Shown here in pieces: positions 37,510 through 44,736 of a DNA stretch of 64,000 nt. The translations under genes and the position numbers were made by a program. Below the pieces are notes generated by a model. It made no database searches and had not been told where the DNA came from. It saw nothing but the letters and a program-made list of their open reading frames with translations. This stretch comes from Oscillospiraceae bacterium MB24-C1 (GTDB lineage: Bacteria; Bacillota; Clostridia; Oscillospirales; Ruminococcaceae): positions 1,575,501-1,639,500 of the forward strand of contig CP133187.1 in assembly GCA_030913685.1 (NCBI GenBank), written 5' to 3'. Every line of letters starts with the position of its first letter. Position 1 is the stretch's first letter.

Positions 37510-38274
37510 TTATTTCTTACTCATTACGGACATGGGGTCGATGAATTTGCCGTTTTGCTTGCATTCAAAGTGTAAATGCGACGGCATAAGGCTTTCAGCG
37601 GGGATATAGCCGACAAGCCCGACCACCTGACCCAACTTGACCGAATCGCCTTCTTTGACCGAAAGCTGTTTGGCTAGGCCACAGTAGTTGGTAACTACGC
37701 CGTTTGAATGCGTAATTTCTACCACATAGCCCCAAAGCGCATCTGAACGCACAGCCGTCACCTTGCCCTTGGCAGCTGCTTTGACCGCTGCACCCTGTTC
37801 AGCTGCAATATCAACCCCGTTGTGGGTGCGCCAGTCGCCCAGTGTCTCACTCTTAACCAGTTCGCCATTGGAGTAGGGTGTGAATACTTCCCCCTCAATC
37901 GGCATGGTCAAGGATAATTTGGCTGATGACGCCGGCACGCCGGACTGTCCTGAGCCGGTGGATCGCTCGGCAGGCTGACTCGAAGAGGATTGCACCTTTG
38001 AGGAAGAGGAGGACGGTTGCGATGATTCTATTTTGACGCCGTCTTGTTTTCCTGCCGCCTCCTCCAGCTGAGGGAAGTTCCATTCATCCGCTGCTGAATG
38101 TTGGCGCGTTATCGTACTCGACTGCGCCGGGGGTTGAACGGTTGCATCTCCTGTACTGGTTTCCATCGCGAGATAAGCCGCGGTTCCCGCGCCCGCCAGA
38201 CAGAAAGCCAGCACAACATAAAAGCCTTTACCACTTAAAAACCCTGTAAATTTATTTTCGGAACGATCAGACAT
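37510..38274 (-). CDS. Membrane-anchored M23 peptidase, SpoIIQ-like
   Basis: 254 residues. One membrane segment (about 17-37) follows a short cytoplasmic N-terminus, so the catalytic domain is outside. A low-complexity Ser/Gln linker (about 60-115) comes before the lysostaphin-type domain. HNGVDIAAEQGAAV and HLHFE carry the zinc ligands, which are intact. Single-span M23 proteins with this layout include the sporulation protein SpoIIQ, but the assignment to sporulation is only suggestive. The ATG at 38274 lies eight bases after GGAGG. Confidence 0.8.
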   Translation of the reverse strand: MSDRSENKFTGFLSGKGFYVVLAFCLAGAGTAAYLAMETSTGDATVQPPAQSSTITRQHSAADEWNFPQLEEAAGKQDGVKIESSQPSSSSSKVQSSSSQPAERSTGSGQSGVPASSAKLSLTMPIEGEVFTPYSNGELVKSETLGDWRTHNGVDIAAEQGAAVKAAAKGKVTAVRSDALWGYVVEITHSNGVVTNYCGLAKQLSVKEGDSVKLGQVVGLVGYIPAESLMPSHLHFECKQNGKFIDPMSVMSKK

Positions 38275-38283
38275 CTTTTGCAC

Positions 38284-38599
38284 CTCCGACCTTATTTTGA
38301 GCGAAACATGTGCCGGTTATGCTTTGCTTTTTTAAAAAAGAGAATTATAGTTGCATTTATTTAGCAGACCATCTAATCTGATTTTATAATGCCCCAAAAA
38401 TATTTAAACAGTAAGTGTGACAACCCATTTTTATAAACAAACTGCCGGCTGAGCATCTTGTGGTTGGCGCTATCGTTTGTCACACGCGCAGAAATCCCCG
38501 CTCGATCTTTAGAGCACCTTTCTGCTCACGAAAAGGCGGCACCCAAGATCAAATGATTCTCATGGCAACAACGCATAGCTCAGATAGGCATTTTCAGCC
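38284..38599. other. Gene-free spacer upstream of the M23 gene, inverted repeat inside
   Basis: No open frame with a ribosome site. A perfect 9-base inverted repeat, GTGTGACAA (38415-38423) and TTGTCACAC (38477-38485), encloses 53 bases. If transcribed it would form a closed stem in the M23 leader or in an independent RNA. No known riboswitch motif was recognised. Confidence 0.35.
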
Positions 38600-38847
38600 A
38601 AAAAAAGCGGAGCAGCGTTGACAAATGTCTCCGCTGCTCCGCGTAAACGCGATTTTTCATTTTTAGCGCGTTATCAGGATAAAATAACACCCCGCAATGC
38701 CGTTACCTTCCCCGTATAAAACCCCGTCCTAGACAGGTGGGTGAGCGCCCACAAACATCGCGCTCCCTTCTTCCACGCAACCCTCAGGGGGAAGGCGGGA
38801 GGTCTGCACTAGTCTGCTGGAGACACTTAAAGCCCTAAATTTATGCT
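38600..38847 (-). ncRNA. Candidate structured non-coding RNA
   Basis: A TATAAT (38854-38859, minus strand) without a clear -35 predicts a start near 38847. About 240 bases follow with no convincing reading frame. Pairings: CCTTCCCC (minus strand 38795-38788) with GGGGAAGG (38713-38706), an inner GAGCGC/GCGCTC hairpin (38743-38765), and a terminal intrinsic terminator with an 11-pair stem (38607-38642) and seven U. Rod-like length and layout would suit a 6S-type RNA, but the 6S central-bubble sequence was not recognised, so the class is open. Confidence 0.4.
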
Positions 38848-38922
38848 TGTCGGATTATAAATGGAAAAGGATGTCGTACATCGCAGGGTATCGTAATGTT
38901 ATCTTATGACCATAAGACGTAA

Positions 38923-39276
38923 TTATTCTTCGTCAATAAAATCGTAGTCCTCGCCAAGGCGTTCCATAAACATAGCTGAAATGCGGTTGAATTCCGCTTC
39001 ATCCTCGATGGCCTCAAGGAACTCCTCTACGCCCTCTGCAACAACCTTGAGCACCACAAGCTCGCCCGGGTCGGACAGCAGCTCGTCGGGATCCTCTATC
39101 ACTGGAATAAGGGCAAGATACTGGACGCCGTCCTCCTCCATCATATCCACCACTTCAAACTCATGTTCAACGCCATCCTCGTCAACGAGGGTGAGGACGC
39201 CTTCGCCCGATTCGCAGCCGCAGCCGCAAGCGCAATCTTCTTCATGGTCGTGACCACAGTTGCAATGCTCGCTCAT
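38923..39276 (-). CDS. DUF1292 protein with Cys/His-rich N-terminus
   Basis: 117 residues, strongly acidic. The first 25 residues hold seven Cys and several His in CNCGHDHEEDCACGCGC. The rest fits DUF1292 (VLTLVDEDGVEHEFEVVD, LIPV, LVVLKVV). DUF1292 proteins are of unknown function and often sit near alaS/ruvX genes in Bacillus, which are not present here. The Cys-rich head could bind metal. Its start is well spaced from a GGAG site. Confidence 0.8.
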   Translation of the reverse strand: MSEHCNCGHDHEEDCACGCGCESGEGVLTLVDEDGVEHEFEVVDMMEEDGVQYLALIPVIEDPDELLSDPGELVVLKVVAEGVEEFLEAIEDEAEFNRISAMFMERLGEDYDFIDEE

Positions 39277-39391
39277 AATCTATTATGCTCCTCTCTTTTT
39301 CTAGCTATAGTTTACGCTATACGTAAACGAAAGTCAAGAAAAATGACCTTTGGGTATTTTATGCAAATTTATTTTATTTTGTTGAAAATAG

Positions 39392-39420
39392 TTGACTCTT
39401 TTGTCTTTGTATGCTATAGT
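39392..39420 (+). promoter_or_regulatory. Strong sigma-A promoter
   Basis: TTGACT (39392-39397), exactly 17 bases, TATAGT (39415-39420), with TGC just upstream of the -10. It drives the transcript described next, divergent from the DUF1292 gene. Confidence 0.7.
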
Positions 39421-39476
39421 AAAGATACAGAAAAGTCAAATGTAAAATCTAACAATAATGAAAGGGGGCGATTCCA

Positions 39477-39527
39477 ATGTGCAGCAAAGAGCCGGTTTAT
39501 CCCGTTGGCGCTGTTGCTGTCGGTTAA
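39477..39527 (+). CDS. Possible 16-residue leader peptide
   Basis: An ATG eight bases after AAAGGGGG opens a frame encoding MCSKEPVYPVGAVAVG. It overlaps the 5' arm of the long helix, so it could be a translated leader controlling the fold, or only chance. Confidence 0.25.
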   Translation: MCSKEPVYPVGAVAVG

Positions 39528-39688
39528 AGTATTGGGTCTGTAAGAACGTATCTGCTTTTTAGAATCTTCTTTAACGCCAACATACTATTTGTCATAGCAT
39601 ACCCGACAGCACCGCCTTATACCAACGCAAATTTACATAGATTAAGAGAGAGGATAATTTAAAAATTAATGTTTGATATTCCAAAGCG

Positions 39689-39725
39689 TTAAGCGCCGTT
39701 TTCAAAGTGAGAAAGCGGCGCTTAA
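39689..39725 (+). terminator. Terminator of the structured RNA
   Basis: Stem TTAAGCGCCG/CGGCGCTTAA, ten pairs, 17-base loop, followed by TTAATTT. It resembles the hairpin at about 39835-39870. Confidence 0.55.
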
Positions 39726-39832
39726 TTAATTTCCAATTTTACTTTTCTCGGGTTTTGCGTTCATTATAAATGTCCTTTGAAAATATTATGTATAAGTTTT
39801 TAACGGTATCACTCAATCTTATACTTAGTTTT

Positions 39833-39872
39833 TAAACGCCGCTTCCCGATAGAGGAAACGGCGTTTAATTTT
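39833..39872. terminator. Terminator beside nrdG
   Basis: Stem AAACGCCG/CGGCGTTT with an inner TTCC/GGAA. On the plus strand TTTAATTTT follows; on the minus strand it lies at the nrdG stop. Probably bidirectional. Confidence 0.5.
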
Positions 39873-40396
39873 CATAATTCCGAAAGCACAGGCTTCCCGC
39901 TTTTGAGCGACCTTTGAGGATCAATCAGGCGTTGATTGCGGCTACCGCGAAACCGAAGCGACAAATCGCGCTGTGCTTGAACAAACCGGCCATCCACCAG
40001 CAGGCAGCAAAGCGAGAGCAGTTCAATAATATCCGGCTCCTTTTTACCTCTTTCCAACAGTTCCTCAAATGTATAGCCCGAAAAGGCCACCACATCCTTA
40101 CCACGGCGCCGTACAGCCTGTGCTAAGGGCAGTAGGCCGGCAGCTTGCTCAAACGGTTCACCGCCCGAAAGCGTAATGCCGCGCAGCAGCGGGTCAGCAT
40201 CAAATGCATCAAGAATTTTTTGAAGCGTACAATCATAGCCGCCCAGTGGATCATGCGTATCAGGGTTGTGACAACCAGGGCAGTGATGCGGACAACCTTG
40301 AGTAAACACCGTCAAGCGGATGCCCGGCCCATCGACAATAGACTCGCGGACAATGCCCGCGAGTCTGATGCTGCCTGTTAATTCGGTGGCGCTCAC
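39872..40396 (-). CDS. nrdG: Anaerobic ribonucleotide reductase activating enzyme
   Basis: Radical SAM activase that installs the glycyl radical on NrdD. 174 residues. The 4Fe-4S cysteines are in CPHHCPGC (CxxxCxxC, near 30-37), then TLSGGEPFEQ. It overlaps the small glycyl-radical gene by a few bases, the tightest arrangement with its substrate polypeptide. Confidence 0.95.
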   Translation of the reverse strand: MSATELTGSIRLAGIVRESIVDGPGIRLTVFTQGCPHHCPGCHNPDTHDPLGGYDCTLQKILDAFDADPLLRGITLSGGEPFEQAAGLLPLAQAVRRRGKDVVAFSGYTFEELLERGKKEPDIIELLSLCCLLVDGRFVQAQRDLSLRFRGSRNQRLIDPQRSLKSGKPVLSEL

Positions 40397-40566
40397 AGGC
40401 GCTCCATTCCGCCGGAAAGGCTGTGCTTTACCCGGTCGTTAACCTCGGCATGTTTGGCGTTGTTAAAGCGATCAAGCGTGCCGACAAGATAACCTGTAAT
40501 TCTGCGGATACGCTCAAAACCTATACCTGCGCCTACCATCTCAACTGATGTTATATCATTTTTCAT
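40393..40566 (-). CDS. Separate glycyl-radical subunit of anaerobic ribonucleotide reductase
   Basis: 57 residues. The sequence RRITGYLVGTLDRFNNAK and DRVKH match the C-terminal glycyl-radical segment that normally ends NrdD (family form R-x-T/C-GYL). Here it stands alone. It overlaps the 3' end of nrdD by 11 bases in another frame and has its own AAGGAGG eight bases before ATG 40566. A genuine separate subunit is therefore more likely than a frameshift. Activated by NrdG encoded directly after it. Confidence 0.85.
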   Translation of the reverse strand: MKNDITSVEMVGAGIGFERIRRITGYLVGTLDRFNNAKHAEVNDRVKHSLSGGMERL

Positions 40567-42898
40567 TTGTTTCTCCTCCTTGATCGGTGATATTATTTGG
40601 AACGCGATCGGCTTCTTCGGCGATATCGCCACAGCAACCGAGCGTTGTTGAATTTAAGTGCTTATATACCCCAAGCTTTTTTAGTTTTTCTACCGAAATA
40701 GCCTCGCCCTCATGCCGTCCGCAGCGTGGGCAAACCTCGTCAATAATACCGGTGTAGCCACAGACCGGATCGCGGTCAACAGGGTGGTTAATTGAACCGT
40801 AACCAATGCCGCATTCCTTCATATAGCGAACAATCGACTCAAACGCATCAAGGTTCTTAACCGGGTCGCCATCAAGCTCGATATAAGAGATATGACCTGC
40901 GTTGGTCAGCCCATGATAAGGCGCCTCAAGTCTAATTTTGTCAAAAGCCGAAATAGGGAATCTGACTGGAATATGGAATGAGTTGGTGTAGTACTCTTTA
41001 TCAGTGACCCCCGGAATAATGCCGTATTGCTTCTTATCCAGCCGCACAAACCTACCGGAAAGTCCTTCTGCCGGCGTGGCGATAACGGTGTAGTTCATCC
41101 CGGTCTTTTTGCTCTCTTCATCCATGCGCTTTCTCATGCAGCCGATAATCTCAAGGCCCAGATTCTGGGAAGCCTGAGATTCACCATGGTGCTTGCCAGT
41201 CAGCGCCGTTAGACACTCAGCTAAACCGATGAAGCCGACGGTAAGCGTGCCATGCTTGAGCACTTCGCCAACCGTGTCGTCGGTGCCAAGCTTATCCGAA
41301 TCCATCCAGATGCCCTGCCCCATCAGGAACGGGAAGTTCTTGACTTTTTTGCTAGCCTGAATATGAAAGCGCTCGGTGAGCTGATTAATGACCAATTCGA
41401 GTTCGCGTTCAAGCTGATCAAAGAAGAAGTCCAGATTGTGGTTGGCTTTGATGGCCAGCCTCGGCAGATTGATGGACGTAAAGCTTAAATTCCCTCTGCC
41501 GGTGACGATCTCACGGGTGGGATCATAGGCGTTGCCGACCACACGGGTACGGCATCCCATGTAGGACACTTCGGTCTCAGGACGGCCAGACTTGTAATAC
41601 TTGAGATTGAAGGGGGCATCAATAAATGAGAAGTTCGGGAAGAGTCGCTCAGCTGACACCTTGCAGGCCAGCTTGAACAGGTCATAGTTCGGATCGTCGG
41701 GGTTAAAATTGACCCCTTCCTTGACCTTGAAGATGTGGATCGGGAAAATCGCCGTTTCGCCGTTGCCCAAGCCCGCTTCGGTGGCAAGCAGCAGGTTGCG
41801 AGTGACGATTCGTCCCTCAGGCGAGGTATCGGTACCATAATTGAGTGACGAAAACGGAATTTGCGCGCCCGCGCGGGAGTGCATGGTGTTCAGGTTATGT
41901 ACCAGTGCCTCCATAGCCTGATAGGTACTGCGATCTATCTCCTGATCGGCAAACCTACGGGCAAATTTATAGACCTTTTCGTAAACCGCCTTGCTCAGTG
42001 TAGGCTCTAAAATCTTTTTCTCCGCCTCGGCGTAACCGTTATTGGCATCCACCGCTGGCCACAGGCCGGTTTTCTCCTCAACCTTGGCAAGGGTATCGCG
42101 CACCAGTTTGTCGGCGTTGGCGATCTCCTCCATCTCAAGGGCCTTGATCAGGTTGTTGCGATATAGCGTACGATAGCTCTTTGCCACACCCTTTGCCATA
42201 TCAAAATCGAAATTCGGAACACTCTGACCGCCGTGCTGATCGTTCTGATTGGATTGAATCGCAATACAGGCCAGCGCCGAATAGCTTTGAATCGAATTGG
42301 GTTCGCGCAAAAATCCGTGACCGGTCGAAAAGCCGTTTTCAAACAACTTGGTCAAATCGATCTGGCAACAGGTTGTGGTTAGCGCCAGAAAATCCAGATC
42401 ATGAATATGAATATCGCCCACAATGTGTGCCTTGGAGTGCTCGGGCTTTAAGATAAACATCTCATAAAACTGCTTAGCGCCCTCCGAGCCATATTTGAGC
42501 ATCGTACCCATAGCGGTGTCACCATCTATGTTGGCATTTTCACGCTTGATATCGTTTTCCTTGGCCTCGTGAAAGGTCAACCCTTCATAAATCTTCATCA
42601 GGCGGGTGTTCATCTCTCTCACGCGGGTGCGTGCCGAGCGATAAAGAATAAACTCCTTGGCAGTGCGCGCATGGCCGTTTTCGATAAGCGTATGCTCGAC
42701 AGCGTCCTGAATCTGTTCGACGGTGGGGGTCTGGTTTCCCTTGGATTCCAAATAGGTCACCACCTGATTGGCCAACGTCTCTGCGGTTTCGTGATCGTTG
42801 CCGCCAAGCGCCTGCGCAGCCTTGTAGATCGCCTGCGTAATCTTATCAAGTTCAAATGAAACCATGCGGCCGTCCCGCTTGATGATAGAAGTAATCAT
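40556..42898 (-). CDS. nrdD: Anaerobic ribonucleoside-triphosphate reductase, large part
   Basis: Converts NTPs to dNTPs under anaerobic conditions. 780 residues. The N-terminal ATP-cone (about 1-95, IIKRDGRMVSFELDKI) binds effectors. The catalytic barrel includes TTTCCQIDLTKLF and SLNYGTDTSPEGR. Near the end DPVCGYTG and CPRCGR form a zinc site in which the first cysteine of the usual CPxCGY appears replaced by Asp. The protein lacks the terminal glycyl-radical motif, which is encoded in the next gene. Confidence 0.95.
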   Translation of the reverse strand: MITSIIKRDGRMVSFELDKITQAIYKAAQALGGNDHETAETLANQVVTYLESKGNQTPTVEQIQDAVEHTLIENGHARTAKEFILYRSARTRVREMNTRLMKIYEGLTFHEAKENDIKRENANIDGDTAMGTMLKYGSEGAKQFYEMFILKPEHSKAHIVGDIHIHDLDFLALTTTCCQIDLTKLFENGFSTGHGFLREPNSIQSYSALACIAIQSNQNDQHGGQSVPNFDFDMAKGVAKSYRTLYRNNLIKALEMEEIANADKLVRDTLAKVEEKTGLWPAVDANNGYAEAEKKILEPTLSKAVYEKVYKFARRFADQEIDRSTYQAMEALVHNLNTMHSRAGAQIPFSSLNYGTDTSPEGRIVTRNLLLATEAGLGNGETAIFPIHIFKVKEGVNFNPDDPNYDLFKLACKVSAERLFPNFSFIDAPFNLKYYKSGRPETEVSYMGCRTRVVGNAYDPTREIVTGRGNLSFTSINLPRLAIKANHNLDFFFDQLERELELVINQLTERFHIQASKKVKNFPFLMGQGIWMDSDKLGTDDTVGEVLKHGTLTVGFIGLAECLTALTGKHHGESQASQNLGLEIIGCMRKRMDEESKKTGMNYTVIATPAEGLSGRFVRLDKKQYGIIPGVTDKEYYTNSFHIPVRFPISAFDKIRLEAPYHGLTNAGHISYIELDGDPVKNLDAFESIVRYMKECGIGYGSINHPVDRDPVCGYTGIIDEVCPRCGRHEGEAISVEKLKKLGVYKHLNSTTLGCCGDIAEEADRVPNNITDQGGETNEK

Positions 42899-42908
42899 TG
42901 GAGGTCCT

Positions 42909-42957
42909 CCACTATATATTGTATTTGACTATCTGATTCTACCACTATATAGGGTAT
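42909..42957. promoter_or_regulatory. Paired NrdR boxes upstream of nrdD
   Basis: Two near-identical sites, CCACTATATATTGTAT (42909-42924) and CCACTATATAGGGTAT (42942-42957), close to the NrdR consensus ACACWATATWTWGTGT. Their 33-base spacing is about three helical turns. NrdR would repress the operon when dNTP levels are high. Confidence 0.7.
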
Positions 42958-43068
42958 GTGTCAATTGAATAAGCTCTATTTATCGTTAAAAGCTTCGTTA
43001 ATATTTTTGTGCCTTTTGTCTTGATATTTAGAACAATTCACTATTTTTATAACGCTTTTTTACCCAGT

Positions 43069-44277
43069 TCAGTGATCTTCCTTATCCTTTATTCCGGGTG
43101 TTTTGCCCACCGCGGCAAATAGAAACCAACCAGCCATAAGACTTAAAACCGCACAGAGCAGCCACATATTGTGGTAACTACCGGTTCGATCGAATAAAAA
43201 ACCCGCCAATGGAACGCCGCTTGCAGCCCCCGCCGAAGCCGCGAGGGTCAGCCGTGAGACAATACGGGCGTAGTCTTTTCTTCCGAACAATGTCGCCGCA
43301 AAGACATTGCCAGGGATGGCATTGGCGCAAGCACAACCCGCCAGCAGCACCGAGTATAAAAAGCCGAATTGATGGTATTGTACCAGTGCCAGCGCCATGA
43401 GCGAACCAGCCAGCAAGACCATACCCAGCGACAATGCGCCGACTTTAAGACCGAATTTATCCAACGCCACACCGTAGGCTGGCTTTGAAACCGACATCAT
43501 CAGCGTGGCGGCTGAAGAAATCATCGCTGCCGCCATCGCACTAAAACCGATGTCGGTCAGATAGGGGATGGCGTGATTATACAATGACAGGTTGACAAAA
43601 TTGGCGCAAAATAGTCCGGCAAACAACAGCCAAAACCCGGTTGTTTTAATTGCCTTTTCGCAGCACACGCCCCTTACCTCTTCTTTTTTCCGGTCGCTCA
43701 ATCCACCTTTATCTTGCACCAAAAAAGAGACGGTTGGTAGCAGCACGGCAAATCCCACCGCGCTTTGCAGGCGGTACCCCCAGCGCCAGCCATAGTACTG
43801 AATGGTCAACTGAAGCAGCGGAATCATAATAGACGAAAAAATACCAACCCCAGCAAACGAAGCGCCTGTCGCCATGCCTCTGTCTGCAGATAGGTTTTTT
43901 TCTATCAGCACACCCACAGTCATCATTGTCATGCCGTTGACCGCTAAGCCGTTAACAAAGGCGCACAAATAAAACTGCCATAGCTTATCACAAAAGGAAT
44001 ATGCCAGTGGCACCGATGCACAGACAATCGCGCACACCATCAAAACTCGACGTATCGGCACAATTTGTAACAACCGGCCAAACAACAGCAGCACCATCAT
44101 TGAGGAAAGAATTGAAATAGTGCCAATCAGCGTGAATCCACCGCGCGAAAATCCAAGCGCGCTACAGACAGGCGTTACAAAAACGCCCGTACAATTGCTG
44201 AAAACACCGATTCCAGTACCGGTGATCAGCGCACCAGTCAAGATTATTTTTCGCCGCGCTCTGCGTTCGTTGTTCAT
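43069..44277 (-). CDS. MFS transporter, oxalate/formate-antiporter-like
   Basis: 402 residues with about twelve hydrophobic segments. The layout and motifs (GALITGTGIGVFSN, PAYGVALDKFG) resemble the OFA/monocarboxylate branch of the major facilitator family, so an organic anion is likely but the substrate is not visible. The ATG at 44277 is preferred over an upstream in-frame TTG because GGGAG lies six bases before it. It is divergent from the ArsR gene with about 130 bases between. Confidence 0.8.
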   Translation of the reverse strand: MNNERRARRKIILTGALITGTGIGVFSNCTGVFVTPVCSALGFSRGGFTLIGTISILSSMMVLLLFGRLLQIVPIRRVLMVCAIVCASVPLAYSFCDKLWQFYLCAFVNGLAVNGMTMMTVGVLIEKNLSADRGMATGASFAGVGIFSSIMIPLLQLTIQYYGWRWGYRLQSAVGFAVLLPTVSFLVQDKGGLSDRKKEEVRGVCCEKAIKTTGFWLLFAGLFCANFVNLSLYNHAIPYLTDIGFSAMAAAMISSAATLMMSVSKPAYGVALDKFGLKVGALSLGMVLLAGSLMALALVQYHQFGFLYSVLLAGCACANAIPGNVFAATLFGRKDYARIVSRLTLAASAGAASGVPLAGFLFDRTGSYHNMWLLCAVLSLMAGWFLFAAVGKTPGIKDKEDH

Positions 44278-44347
44278 GCGATTCACTCCCAAAAGTTAGT
44301 CTACCCATTACGCGACAAAATCTTTCCTTAAAATCTTCAATGCATGC

Positions 44348-44388
44348 TTGACTGCTTATATGTTTATATGTTAATATGTAAATACATA
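44348..44388 (+). promoter_or_regulatory. Promoter and operator of the ArsR-ATPase operon
   Basis: TTGACT (44348-44353) and TAATAT (44372-44377) at 18 bases. A TATGT-AAAT-ACATA inverted repeat (44375-44388) overlaps the -10 and start region, where an SmtB/CzrA-type repressor would bind. Confidence 0.5.
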
Positions 44389-44405
44389 AAAAGTGAGGTG
44401 AAACA

Positions 44406-44732
44406 ATGGCTTGTATAAACACTCACGATCCTACCGTTGTTGCCATTCCCACCGATCGGGAGCTCGATCTGCTGACCCAGATATTTTCTATCTTTGCCGA
44501 CTCAACCCGCATACGCATTATCTGTGCACTGCAGGACGATGAACTGAGTGTCAATGAGATATGCGCCGCCCTCGAGATGAGCCAGCCCGCCATTTCGCAT
44601 CAGCTGCGCATTCTTAAAAACGCCCGGGTAGTAAAATGCCGGCGTGCCGGCCGCAGCAGTTTTTATTCCTTGGACGATTCTCATGTTGCTTTAATTTTAA
44701 AAATGGGCTTAGAACATGTAAGGGAGATTTGA
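44406..44732 (+). CDS. ArsR/SmtB-family metal-responsive repressor
   Basis: 108 residues. The winged helix includes VNEICAALEMSQPAISHQLRIL. The alpha-5 helix reads D-S-H, ten residues, H-V-R-E, which matches the CzrA/SmtB zinc-binding signature D-x-H-x10-H-x2-E. It should bind the operator without metal and release on Zn(II) or Co(II). It starts five bases before the P-type ATPase gene, so it is probably autoregulatory. Confidence 0.9.
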   Translation: MACINTHDPTVVAIPTDRELDLLTQIFSIFADSTRIRIICALQDDELSVNEICAALEMSQPAISHQLRILKNARVVKCRRAGRSSFYSLDDSHVALILKMGLEHVREI

Positions 44733-44736
44733 TTTT

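Larger units (their letters stand above)
39427..39730 (+). ncRNA. Candidate structured RNA, possibly with a leader peptide
   Basis: Between a near-consensus promoter and a terminator hairpin lies an RNA of about 300 bases. A long imperfect helix pairs CGTTGG (39503-39508) with CCAACG (39622-39627) and TGCTGTCGG (39515-39523) with CCGACAGCA (39603-39611). Inside, GTTAAAG can pair with CTTTAAC. A 16-codon open frame overlaps the 5' arm. No known RNA class was recognised. Confidence 0.4.

Noticed and set aside
38568-38600. tRNA-like TAGCTCAG motif on the plus strand
   Set aside because: No T-arm (GGTTCGAATCC), acceptor stem or anticodon stem can be built around it.
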